A stretch of DNA of 27,500 bases, taken from the NCBI GenBank assembly GCA_000320545.1, contig ADNK01000133.1:1-27500 (forward strand), read 5' to 3'. The DNA is from Bigelowiella natans CCMP2755 (taxonomy: Eukaryota > Cercozoa > Chlorarachniophyceae). The position numbers and the translations under genes are program-made. Below are positions 11,849-20,367 of this stretch, in pieces (the stretch's first letter is position 1; each line of letters begins with the position of its first letter). The notes beneath the pieces are model-generated. The model made no database searches. It was not told the DNA's origin and saw nothing but the letters and a program-made list of their open reading frames with translations.

Positions 11849-11854
11849 AATAAA
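11849..11854 (+). promoter_or_regulatory. Poly(A) signal AATAAA of HMG-box gene
   Basis: Canonical hexamer 5 nt past the stop codon. A second AATAAA-like word follows near 11937. Confidence 0.55.
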
Positions 11855-12195
11855 GTCCATATGTAATCCATCGTATATTATATCTTGTGGAGTGCAATGA
11901 ACAGTATATACGGCATACACGCCAGGCATATCAGAAAATAAAAAGATTAAAGAGTAACGAAAAAGATAATTAGTCGTTTCATTTGAGTCTTACAAGTTCC
12001 TGTTTGGATATCGAATCAATAGAACTCTCGGATAATACTAAATCACAATTCCAAACTCCAGATTGCTTGAGACATGAACACTAAAATGACTGTAGCTTTA
12101 CAATATCAATGATTTCAAGTGGTATTGTTAATGTTGAAGCAGAAATTCTTCTGTGTGCACAAACTTTCTTTTCAGAAAAATCTACCTTTTTTTTT

Positions 12196-12438
12196 AAAAA
12201 ATCAAATTCCCTGGACTTTTTTCAACTCATGCATGTTCGTTTTTTGGGACCGAATCGCAGGGATATTTGTTCATAATGATGATGTATGTACCATTCCTCC
12301 TGGTGTGACCCAGATCTGGGTAGTTTTTCTTCCTGCGAATTTCGCATGAACATATGTAATGACCACACAGGAATTTCATTTCTCCGAGATCGGTAGTGAC
12401 CCTAGATTCCAGGGAATTCAATTTCATGGATTTTTTTT
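12196..12438. repeat. Imperfect inverted-repeat (MITE-like) unit
   Basis: The left arm at 12196-12215 (contains AAATTCCCTGGA) is matched in reverse complement by the right arm at 12408-12438 (TCCAGGGAATT, then a 10-bp insertion, then GATTTTTT). The unit of about 243 bp has no coding capacity. No clear target duplication was found, so a chance dyad is possible. Confidence 0.35.
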
Positions 12439-14124
12439 CCATGCTGTCGCCATTTAAACCTTGAATTAATTAAGAAGCTAAAGTGCACATAACAGAACCC
12501 AACATGCATTCGCAATGTGATGTCTAGATGTGGCAGCTCAGGCTCTGCATAGCAAGAATTGGACGGCAAGGGTTGCCTATCTCACCTATTCACGATGCTG
12601 TGGCGCGATGTGCTTGACTCATGGATGGTGTACAGATGGGGGCACCAAAAACAATCGAATGAGGTCAGTTTTGCGAGCTAGCAAGCTGTGGCACTGTGGC
12701 CTCAATGCAAGTTTCAAAATTTGGGGCCGGAAGTTGCAGAACAGATGCAGCACAAGCACGTACTAGACATGGCCAAATCTAGACACTGTTGGGCTCTAGC
12801 TCTAGCTCTAGAGCTCTAGAGCTAATGTGGCTGGACGGTCGCAAGCACCAGACCACTCAGGCACTCTGGCACTCTCTAGCTCGAGCACTGCTAGCTAGCT
12901 AGACTGGACTGCTACCAATCTAGCAATGGAGCACGTGTCTCTTGTGAATCTCTTCTGCTCTAGCGCTCTCCATCTCTAGCTCTGCAAGTCTGGCGCTGGC
13001 TGGCGCTGATCAGCAATCCAACAATCCAGCAATGCATGCTGGAATGCGATTTTCGATGAGCCGCCTCGAACATGTCTAGATGCACAGATGTCTAGCTAGC
13101 TAGCCAGGTAGCTAGCTAGATGTGCACGATGCGATGATCTCAAAATTGCCACTTCTGGGCCTCAAGCCGGCCTTCCCTCGCTAGCTAGATGCTTGCTTGC
13201 GCGTGCGTCTTGCAGTGCATGCGCATGTCGGAATCGAATGACTCTTGGAGTTTTTGAAATGCAAGTGTGCGCAAATTTTCATGCACACACGTGCACGCCT
13301 GCACCGTGCTAGCGTGCTGGCGTGCGCGTGCCACAATTCTGGAATGTGTTGGTCTTGAGCTCCGCCAGTGCCAAAGTGGAGCTCACACGAACTGTCAGCA
13401 AGAACTGGAGGAAGGAAAAAAAGAAAAAAAGATGGAAGGAAGAAACTCCGTTTTGCACATTTGGGAATGATGATCAAGTGACGAGTGAGAAGCAACTCAA
13501 GTGGAGCACTTGACGTGATCGTTTGGTGCCAACTCGAATGATTGACGTTTTGTGAAGTGATTCCTGTGGTGCAAGCTAGCAAGAGCTTTGAACAATGCCA
13601 GAACGAACAATGAACAATGAACAATGATGATGATGAACTGCACTTCCAAAACGTTGCAATGCAATTGCAACACAATGCAATGACTTTTTGATGTTGCCAA
13701 CATCCAATGTGCACAATTGATTGACATGAACTGCACAGCAGGTTGTGTGGAACAATGAGAACAATGAGAACAATGATGAAAAACTGCACGTGGAAGTTTG
13801 CAGTTTCATCGGAATGAGAATGAGAACAAGAATTCAATGAAAACTGCACTTCCAAAACACGACAAGGTGTTCACAAAGTGCGAAATGCAATGCCTCGAGC
13901 TAAATCTAGCGAGGGCTAATCTGGAGCATGACATGATCACTCAGCATGACATGATCACTGTGCTGCAATGTGCACCATGAGCACATGGCAACTCATTCAC
14001 GATGAAAGGGCAGTTCCAGCCTGGACCTGCAGCGACTCCTTTTCCTTTCCACCTTCAACAGGAAGCACTTGACAGCTCTGTCAATTCTTGCGTCTTCCAA
14101 CTTGGATCCTGAAGGCATCCCAAG

Positions 14125-14537
14125 CTAAACTTTCACCTTGTGACTGCCATCGCCATCTTCAAAGGCCATCCTGTTCTGCAGGTTGGATGAACCTTGGGCG
14201 ATCCTGACTTTGCGCATCATGACATCTCGGTGCACAGCAGTGTGGCGACAGTGTGGAAGAAGGTGATGAAGATCTTCAACGGCGCCGGAACAGCACAAGC
14301 AACAACATGCATCCACAGTGGGTAGGCAGTGAATTCTAGCAATGTGGGAAGCAGTGCCGTGCACTCCAGTCCTTGCCTTGAACTTGAGCAGAGTGCCAGC
14401 GTTGTCCTGCCATTGATCAAGATGCTCAGCGAACAGATTAGACGAGGGACGACCTACTTGTTGTTTGGACCAGACGCACACTCTGGAGATTGGCACATCA
14501 GGCTTGATTTCATTGCAACCGCTCCTCAAAAGATTCA
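14125..14537 (-). pseudogene. Non-LTR retroelement 3' fragment (zinc-finger end of RT), left of gypsy insertion
   Basis: An open frame ends at 14125 with the pattern typical of the C-terminus of LINE-type reverse transcriptases: LLKFKARTGVHGT, then a Cys/His cluster (CCLCCSG...HHLLPHC), then RHTAVHRDVMMRK. Only the tail remains; no RT palm motifs or endonuclease were found. The fragment is interrupted at 14538 by the Ty3/gypsy LTR. The matching upstream part, in the same orientation, is at 20072-20280. Reading across the removed insertion meets a frame change and stop near 14516, so the copy was already decayed. The family call rests on pattern only. Confidence 0.5.
14534..14537. other. Target site duplication TTCA (left copy)
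   Basis: TTCA directly precedes the left LTR and recurs directly after the right LTR at 20068-20071. A 5-bp reading (ATTCA) is possible if the last LTR base belongs to the target. Confidence 0.85.
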
Positions 14538-14863
14538 TGTTGCGCGTAAGGTGTTCACAGGCCGAGGCGCTACGTGCACAAGTAGGCAGGGGGGGGGGAA
14601 GGCACGTTTGCTTCCTTTTGAAGAGTTGTGTTTATTTTTATTAAAGATTATATTTTTATTAAATCGTGCACTGCGTAATCATTCGCGAAGCTTTCGCGAA
14701 TGCCGCCGCACGTGGGGCAGCACACTTCCGGTGTGCTGCCATGAGTCCCGCCGGAACCCACGTGCCTATGCTGTATTAATATCTACGTTATCTATATTCT
14801 ATATCCGCGACAACCCCTTTGTTGTCGCACGTGACTTGTGCCCGCGTAGTGGTACGCGCTACA
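14538..14863 (-). repeat. 3' LTR of Ty3/gypsy element
   Basis: 326 bp with TG...CA ends and imperfect 9-bp terminal inverted repeats (TGTTGCGCG / CGCGCTACA). It matches the right LTR base for base, including a G10 run near 14589. It contains three perfect stem-loops (14680-14702, 14716-14740 inside outer arms 14708-14716/14757-14765, and 14807-14828), three CACGTG G-box motifs, and AATAAA words in the element's sense. Confidence 0.97.
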
Positions 14864-14871
14864 CCTCCCCC
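14864..14871 (-). other. Polypurine tract
   Basis: On the element strand GGGGGAGG abuts the 3' LTR. That is the position and composition expected for the plus-strand primer of reverse transcription. Confidence 0.8.
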
Positions 14872-14914
14872 AAGTCACGTTGCTCCTTCCTTCCTTCCTT
14901 ATTCCCTTAGACCT

Positions 14915-17113
14915 TCATCGCTTTCGGAACTTCACCAACCACCAGGTAATAGATTCCTCTCTAACCTTATCTCCTTTGTCGCTTACCCAGAACTCACCTT
15001 CGTCCTTAGGTTCGTGTCCATACCAGCCCTCTGCATCAAGGTCCCCCAGGACCTTATACCAGTGCTCAAAGGGTAAGTCGGGAACAGCTAGGTAGAGTAG
15101 CTGATATTTTCCGTCCTTTATTTTCATAGCTACCCTCTCCATATTTCGTAATCCAGGGTAGCCTAGATAGACAATCTTCATGCGCCAATCGTCGTTCACC
15201 CTGACCTTATTGTTTCCATATTCCACATCGAACTTAGGTCGGGGTCCTAAACAAGGCATTGCTCGCTCCCACACAGTAGGGTTTACTTTAACATCCTCTA
15301 GGAGCTTCTCACCGATATCATAATTCTTTAGGTGACTGATGTGGCGCAAGGTGACCCTGTTCCCATCATAGATGTAGTACTGCTTCCTCCCCTTCCTCTC
15401 GGTAACCTTTGCAACGCCACCCCAGAAGGGGTCTTGTTTATTTCTCGATCTCAGATTTACCTTGGCCCTAACATACTGTCCTTCCTTTAGAACTCGGCCA
15501 TCGTACGGGACCTTCTCGTCTTCGCTCTCGGTATCGTCGTCGTTGTCGTCGCCTTCTTCCCTCTCCTTATCCTTGATACCTCCCCCAGACGTGAAGGTGT
15601 CGTTTACTAACCCTTGTATCTTGTCTGGTGTGGTGCTATTTATCCTGCTTAGGTTGGCCAAGGTGCGGTGGAGTCGCTCTACCTTGGAGTTGGACTGGGC
15701 ATAGTATACAGGTGAGGCATCAATATTAGGGTGTGGTAGCTGTAGAAGAGAGGTCTCATTATCCACATGTAACTTCTTTGGTATCTTGTTTATGCTAACT
15801 TCATCAGGGATAGCCTGGAGCTGAGACTCCCAGGTACGGTAGCAGTTAGTAAGCCTCTGCTTATATAAGCCTTTGTTCTTCTTAGCAACGTTGACCTTGA
15901 TAATCTTTTTAACCCAGCACTTTCCAGTGGCCACATCAACGAAGGTAAGGTAGTGATAGCCATCGTACTTATAAACATCAATTTGCACGATATCTAAGAA
16001 GTTCCTTGCTTTGATTTTCTTAGATGCACGGCTCTTGCTGGACTCCTTGGTGGCGACGCCTGCCGCCTTCAAGCTGGAGCACCTGCAGCCACGCAGGTAT
16101 GTCCTTATCTCTTTTAGCTTGTAGGGCCAGTAGTAATGGTAGAGTAGAGCAGTGATATGGTTTTCTCCTACGTGTGCAGGTCCATGGGCGGTAAAGAGAA
16201 GGGCTCCCCTGGTCCGCCGTGGCACGTAGGTACGCCTAACATTATTAGTGTATACATATATCCTATCACTAAGTACCTCATGCTTGTGTTTGTATTTATC
16301 CAGGTGTTCTTGAAGGTGCTGGAGCTCCTCTGGCTCAGGCAGGAAGTCGCCGTCCTCGAAGGTAATCGCGTTAACCATAGGGGTGACCTGGGTAGGGACT
16401 TTCTTTTCGAACAGCCTGCTGAAATAGTCAGCAAGCTGCTTGTCTCCTGGTGCGTAGACCACTGTCCTCTTGTCCCTAAACTCTTCCGTGTCCGCCCTCA
16501 TAGCTGCATACTCATCGTTAGGCGCTTCGAGCTTGCGGTCGATGCCTAGGAGGGGCTTGTGGTCAGTCATTAAGGTGAAGCTGGGCACCGACAGCAGGTA
16601 GTATCTTAGTTTCCTCTGCGCCTCAGTCATGGCTTTATACTCTCCTTTTGTAGGGCTGTACTTGGCCTCAGCTGCTGTGCAGGCCCTGCCCCACACCCGT
16701 ATGATCTGCTGGTCTTGGGTAAGTACAGCAGCCATACCTAGCTTAGACCAGTCTGTCCATAGGGTAGCTGGTCTAGTAGTGTCTAGCTTAGCATTCAATA
16801 GGGTGTTGCTGCATAACTTTATTAGGTTATCGAAGTGGGCATCAAGGCCAGCCTTGGCCCACACCTTAGCGAAGCTGAGGCCTACAGAGTTCTCCTTCCG
16901 GTAAGCAGTAGTAAAAGCAGCTGCAGTCCTAGCGTAGGTAGGGGAGAACCTACGTAGTATCCAAGCTGCAGTCTGCAAGAATGACTTTAACTCCTTTGCA
17001 TTCTTAGGTTTAGGGGCTTGCTGTAGTGCTGCTACTTTCTCGGGGTTTGGGGTGATGCGGCCTTGCCATCCCATCATGTGTGTATGCCCTGTAGTTCTGA
17101 CTACTGAACGCAT
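14915..17113 (-). CDS. Pol segment: RNase H and integrase (732 codons)
   Basis: A long intact frame encodes the RT connection (ITPNPEKVAAL near residue 20), RNase H and integrase. RNase H acidic residues are visible: Asp121, Glu158, Asp184, Asp229. Integrase has the N-terminal His/Cys zinc site (HGPAH, then a CxC pair) and a catalytic triad at Asp379, Asp451 and Glu479 (QSNSKVERLHRTL). The Asp-Glu gap of 27 residues is shorter than the usual 35. A GPY/F-type C-terminal module (DPFWGGVAKV...ISHLKNY) follows, then an unusual extension of about 120 residues to ...WWLVKFRKR. It lies downstream of the RT fragment and 44 nt before the polypurine tract. The first ATG (17113) falls within the damaged RT region, so the natural protein would be part of a Gag-Pol polyprotein rather than start here. 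Confidence 0.92.
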   Translation of the reverse strand: MRSVVRTTGHTHMMGWQGRITPNPEKVAALQQAPKPKNAKELKSFLQTAAWILRRFSPTYARTAAAFTTAYRKENSVGLSFAKVWAKAGLDAHFDNLIKLCSNTLLNAKLDTTRPATLWTDWSKLGMAAVLTQDQQIIRVWGRACTAAEAKYSPTKGEYKAMTEAQRKLRYYLLSVPSFTLMTDHKPLLGIDRKLEAPNDEYAAMRADTEEFRDKRTVVYAPGDKQLADYFSRLFEKKVPTQVTPMVNAITFEDGDFLPEPEELQHLQEHLDKYKHKHEVLSDRIYVYTNNVRRTYVPRRTRGALLFTAHGPAHVGENHITALLYHYYWPYKLKEIRTYLRGCRCSSLKAAGVATKESSKSRASKKIKARNFLDIVQIDVYKYDGYHYLTFVDVATGKCWVKKIIKVNVAKKNKGLYKQRLTNCYRTWESQLQAIPDEVSINKIPKKLHVDNETSLLQLPHPNIDASPVYYAQSNSKVERLHRTLANLSRINSTTPDKIQGLVNDTFTSGGGIKDKEREEGDDNDDDTESEDEKVPYDGRVLKEGQYVRAKVNLRSRNKQDPFWGGVAKVTERKGRKQYYIYDGNRVTLRHISHLKNYDIGEKLLEDVKVNPTVWERAMPCLGPRPKFDVEYGNNKVRVNDDWRMKIVYLGYPGLRNMERVAMKIKDGKYQLLYLAVPDLPFEHWYKVLGDLDAEGWYGHEPKDEGEFWVSDKGDKVREESITWWLVKFRKR

Positions 17114-17853
17114 CCCCTGATATGCTTAGGCCGTAAGGGAATACGACGAAGTGCCACTTCCTGTGCCTGCTGGAGAACGCGGTAATGGGGCGGGAGGTTT
17201 TGTGGATGGGTGTCTGCATGTATGATTCATTTTTTATCTAGGGAAGAGTAGTATTTGTATCCTATGACGTGTTCAATAACGTCATCTATCCTTGGTGTAG
17301 GTGTCTGGATCCTCTTTATTACTCGGTTGTGGCGGATGAAGTTGTGCGCCAGGCGGAAGAAAGGGTAAGTAGGTTTCTTAGCTAGCACATGTCTCACGTT
17401 CCATGGTGAGTTGCTTGGCTCTATCTTCCCTTCCTTTGCCCATTCATTGATCTGCCACTCTATCTTTTCCCAGTCCGCTTCCGGTCGCCTATGTTCTGGG
17501 TCATTGATGATGCACTCTTCGTATCCCTTCTTTAGCTCGATCTTTACTGGGGTAAGCTTGCTGGAGGGCTTCGTCGTCGGCTTGGTGATGTCAGAGTACT
17601 TCTCGTTTAATATTTTATTAATGTACTTTTTGCCCTTGTCGATATCCCAATCATCAGCTGGGGGGGTCTTGTCCAGTAGCTCCGTTATCTGTCGGATGGT
17701 CTTGCCGGGGTTCTTCTTCCGTAGCTCGGTAGGTGTAGGTAGCTTGTTGTCCGCTAGGTCCATAAACTCTAACGCATTAACGCTTGACTCAGAGGTCCAC
17801 TCGTCAAGCCGTATCATGTTCTGGCTGATGGTCCTGCCTGACTTCTTTGGCAA
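17114..17853 (-). pseudogene. Reverse transcriptase, frameshifted and lacking catalytic core
   Basis: The RT domain copies the element RNA into DNA. The fingers and first palm strand are present (SPWNVRHVLAKK, RIDDVIEHVIGYKYYSSLD). The frame then breaks at an A6 run near 17227-17235 and resumes as MQTPIHKTSRPITAF...VVFPYGLSISGDAF. After GDAF only about 17 codons remain before the connection motif ITPNPEKV of the next frame, where related elements have roughly 70-75. The missing part includes the YxDD strand that holds two of the three catalytic aspartates, so the enzyme cannot be active. The frame opens without an ATG, overlapping the end of gag-protease, as in a frameshift-expressed pol. The family is certain; the exact deletion ends are not. 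Confidence 0.88.
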
Positions 17854-17854
17854 C

Positions 17855-19702
17855 TTAGCAAAGTATATCTTGTGATTGTAGAATGATATGATCCCCCCCT
17901 AATTTTTCTAGGGCATCCTGTCCGAGGAGTAGTTCCATGGATAAAGTCATGGCTACTCGGGTCTTGATTTGGGTCTCCGCGTCGCTGCCAGGTATCTGTA
18001 GCTTTAGCATTAGCTCACCGACGGTCTTCATGGAAGAGCTTCCGTCTGCTTGAGCATATTTACGTTCTTTCTTAGTCACTTGATCCAATAGTCCTAACCT
18101 TCTTACTGTGCTTAGGCTTATGAAGGACTTCGGCATGCTGCCACTATCCCAAAGGGCAGGTAGTTTCTTGTAGTCTCCGTAGCTGTCTTTAACTTTAACC
18201 TTGGTCATAGCAACTTTGATAGTCCTGTTAGCGTCTTCGTCATTAATGTTGCATACTCCTAAGTTCTTTATGTCGTCTAGGGTCATGGGCTTGTCTTGGT
18301 CCTGCGTTGCTGGTACTGCTGTCTTCGTCGGCGCCTGCTTAAGGTGATCTAATATTCCGTTTATCTGCTGCTGTATAGCATTGATACTGTTCTGCTTTTT
18401 GTTCTTATATTTATTGTTCTTCCCGTTGTTGCTGCCTTGCCATTTGCTGTTGTTATATCCTTGTCCTCTGCCTTTCTTTCTCTTTAACTTCTCGTAGTGT
18501 TCGTTGAGCTGCCTGATCGTCATCCTGGGTCGTCCTTCTTTCCTGTCTCTGCAGTCTTTAGCGGTGTGTTTCCCTTTACGTGAGCAGTATCCGCAACGTC
18601 GGTTACCTTCCCTGTCCTTGTACCAGTCTCGCTGCGGCTTAATAGCGTTAATGTTTCCTATGCCAGGTACCTTAGGGCTGGTAAACTTGCGGTCCTGCTC
18701 CTGCTCGCGTAGGGATATAGCCTGCACTGCTGCCTCCATCGTGGTGTAGCCTTTCTCCGTAACGTAAGTGGATTCCTTTATCTTTAACTTGAACTCTTCA
18801 AACCTTGCCTGATCATCACCTGTGTTGTAATTAAAATCATGTAGTTCGTCGATCATATCCTGGAAGCGCGTGGCAAAGTCTCTAACAGGTTCTCTCTCAT
18901 GCTGCATCATTGCTCTGTATTTTCTAATAGCCTGGGGTAGGGAGTTAGCATCCTGTTCATTTACAAAAGCCTTCATTATCGCCTCAACGTCTCGTAGCCC
19001 ACTAACTGTAGTGTGTATTTTCTCTAGCTGCCTGATCCGGGTCCTGCCTGTCTCGTAAAGGTCCATGGCTTGCTTTATTATAGCTAGCCATTTGAGCTTG
19101 TCGTTTTCGGTGGGGTTAGGGGTAAAGTCGCAGAGTATACTCCTAGCGTTCTTCCACCACCTCCTTGCCTCACCTCTTTTCCCGTTGTATTTCGTTATCA
19201 TAACCGGTGCTGTTTTAACAGACATGAACTGGGTGTTCCGCTGTACCGGCTGCTGCTGCTTGACGGTGCTCTGGGTCGTCCCCCGCGAGGCGCCCAGACC
19301 CCCGTCGTTCCTAAACAAAGCTGCCCACTCTGGAGGTAAGTCTGCTTCGTAATCCATGATGTCCTGCATGATAGCTGCCCAAACATCATGTGTCTGATAC
19401 TTGTATTCTATCGATACTTTCAGTTTGGCGTAGTTGCTCGCCCTGGGTCGCAAGGCTCGTAATGCCATTACGACCTTCTTGCTTTCGGCGGCCACGTCCT
19501 CGTCGTCCGCCTCGTAGAAGTTCTCCAGTGCCTCTGCTGCTGCATCTGCTTTCTTAATCCCGGGTGCTGGTCCCGGCGGTGCCTGTGGAGGTGTTCCTCC
19601 TCCTTCCTTAGCGTCCGTATCGCCCTTCCTTTCCTGTTTCTGCTCGTGCCCTTGCACGGCCTGCGAGCCAAAGTCCTGCTGTTCTTCTAGCTGCTGTGAC
19701 AT
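17855..19702 (-). CDS. Gag-protease polyprotein
   Basis: A 615-codon frame starts at an ATG 39 nt inside the 5' LTR. Gag forms the particle shell and binds RNA: a polar, Gln-rich N-terminus, a retrotransposon-gag capsid region (RRWWKNARSILCDF ... FATRFQDMIDELHDF), then one zinc knuckle at about residues 369-383 (CGYCSRKGKHTAKDC). The knuckle spacing is CX2CX5HX4C, one residue longer than the usual CX2CX4HX4C. An aspartic protease follows: LWDSGS near residue 519 is the catalytic DSG, and LLLGQDALEKL is the downstream strand. The frame then runs off at a G7 tract (about 17893-17899). The continuing protease and pol sequence is in the +1 frame, either a programmed shift or a one-base insertion. 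The start choice is supported by position and by the absence of an alternative upstream. Confidence 0.93.
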   Translation of the reverse strand: MSQQLEEQQDFGSQAVQGHEQKQERKGDTDAKEGGGTPPQAPPGPAPGIKKADAAAEALENFYEADDEDVAAESKKVVMALRALRPRASNYAKLKVSIEYKYQTHDVWAAIMQDIMDYEADLPPEWAALFRNDGGLGASRGTTQSTVKQQQPVQRNTQFMSVKTAPVMITKYNGKRGEARRWWKNARSILCDFTPNPTENDKLKWLAIIKQAMDLYETGRTRIRQLEKIHTTVSGLRDVEAIMKAFVNEQDANSLPQAIRKYRAMMQHEREPVRDFATRFQDMIDELHDFNYNTGDDQARFEEFKLKIKESTYVTEKGYTTMEAAVQAISLREQEQDRKFTSPKVPGIGNINAIKPQRDWYKDREGNRRCGYCSRKGKHTAKDCRDRKEGRPRMTIRQLNEHYEKLKRKKGRGQGYNNSKWQGSNNGKNNKYKNKKQNSINAIQQQINGILDHLKQAPTKTAVPATQDQDKPMTLDDIKNLGVCNINDEDANRTIKVAMTKVKVKDSYGDYKKLPALWDSGSMPKSFISLSTVRRLGLLDQVTKKERKYAQADGSSSMKTVGELMLKLQIPGSDAETQIKTRVAMTLSMELLLGQDALEKLGGDHIILQSQDILC

Positions 19703-19741
19703 TGTTAGTCAAATCGTTTCCCGTTTGTGGAAGCCAAAGGT

Positions 19742-20067
19742 TGTTGCGCGTAAGGTGTTCACAGGCCGAGGCGCTACGTGCACAAGTAGGCAGGGGGGGG
19801 GGAAGGCACGTTTGCTTCCTTTTGAAGAGTTGTGTTTATTTTTATTAAAGATTATATTTTTATTAAATCGTGCACTGCGTAATCATTCGCGAAGCTTTCG
19901 CGAATGCCGCCGCACGTGGGGCAGCACACTTCCGGTGTGCTGCCATGAGTCCCGCCGGAACCCACGTGCCTATGCTGTATTAATATCTACGTTATCTATA
20001 TTCTATATCCGCGACAACCCCTTTGTTGTCGCACGTGACTTGTGCCCGCGTAGTGGTACGCGCTACA
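19742..20067 (-). repeat. 5' LTR of Ty3/gypsy element
   Basis: The promoter-bearing LTR in the element's sense. It is the same 326 bases as 14538-14863 (offset 5,204). On the - strand an A/T-rich TATA-like stretch precedes the stem-loop cluster and the AATAAA words lie further on, so the stem-loops would fall in the transcribed R region. Confidence 0.97.
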
Positions 20068-20071
20068 TTCA
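20068..20071. other. Target site duplication TTCA (right copy)
   Basis: Matches TTCA at 14534-14537 and so marks the insertion point. Confidence 0.85.
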
Positions 20072-20280
20072 CAGTCCGAAGAAATCATCCTGCGCACTCT
20101 TCGATTGTGGTCCTCTTCCACCTGCTTCCTGTGTCCAGAATCCAGGTTCTGCAAGATGGTCATGCCTCGTTCCCGCAGAGACGTGTTGTAGATGCGATGC
20201 ATGATGCTCCAAACGCGACCGCCCCATCCCAAGGGCATTGATGGGCAAGGAAGACGAAAATGAAGCACCGGTAGTTGGTC
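20072..20280 (-). pseudogene. Non-LTR retroelement fragment, right of gypsy insertion
   Basis: The - strand frame reads WGGRVWSIMHRIYNTSLRERG... and ends SSDCE at the target site. It is the part of the host sequence that continues into 14537-14125 once the gypsy element is removed. It looks coding (helical, charged) but has no motif that names it on its own. It begins about 90 nt downstream of the tRNA-Asp gene and in the same orientation. Confidence 0.4.
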
Positions 20281-20352
20281 CGGAGATTTAAGAACATTGT
20301 TAGCCAAAAATTGTGTCGCAGGAACAAAAAATCCCCATAAATGTAGAAAACC

Positions 20353-20358
20353 AAAAAA
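20353..20358 (-). terminator. Pol III T-run terminator
   Basis: Six T residues on the - strand, 9 nt past the tRNA 3' end, the usual RNA polymerase III stop. Confidence 0.8.
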
Positions 20359-20367
20359 TGAAGGTTC

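Larger units (their letters stand above)
11844..14124. other. Intergenic region with foldback and palindrome-rich island
   Basis: 11844-12190 is A/T-rich with nothing recognisable. 12196-12438 is a possible foldback unit. 12500-13200 is dominated by CTAG, GCTAGC, GAGCTC and TGCA words. 13200-13990 is rich in GTGC/TGCAC and in repeated AACAATGA and ACTGCACTTCC words, including an 18-bp-period duplication (GCATGACATGATCACT at 13926 and 13944). A 224-codon open frame at 13855-13181 (-) follows this bias and is not called as a gene. Confidence 0.65.
14538..20067 (-). mobile_element. Ty3/gypsy LTR retrotransposon, recent but RT-defective
   Basis: The 5,530-bp element is bounded by two 326-bp LTRs that I read as identical. 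It is flanked by the 4-bp duplication TTCA (14534-14537 and 20068-20071) and transcribed right to left. Order: 5' LTR (right), a 39-nt leader, gag-protease, reverse transcriptase, RNase H, integrase, a purine tract, 3' LTR (left). Protease-RT-RNase H-integrase order identifies Ty3/gypsy rather than copia. The coding body has two single-base homopolymer frame breaks and lacks the RT segment that carries the YxDD active site. No convincing primer-binding site follows the 5' LTR; a TGGCTTCC word lies 4-5 nt inside it. The contrast of identical LTRs with a broken body suggests movement in trans. Confidence 0.95.

Noticed and set aside
13181-13855. 224-codon open frame on the - strand
   Set aside because: It lies in word-biased DNA with repeated AACAATGA and ACTGCACTTCC motifs. 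The product is a low-quality mix of Cys, His and Ser with no domain. It is open because stop words are under-represented on that strand.
14329-14910. 193-codon + strand frame across the left LTR, and its twin at 19725-20204
   Set aside because: Both read through the same LTR antisense to the element, so the duplicated peptide is a by-product of the LTR repeat.
19703-19741. Primer-binding site for a tRNA in the 39-nt leader
   Set aside because: The TGGCTTCC word is offset from the LTR end and does not match the 3' end of the tRNA-Asp in this window or a standard T-arm. Left unassigned.
14538-20067. Copia-type element or endogenous retrovirus
   Set aside because: Integrase lies downstream of RT and RNase H, and no envelope-like frame follows integrase. 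This is a Ty3/gypsy retrotransposon of the host genome.
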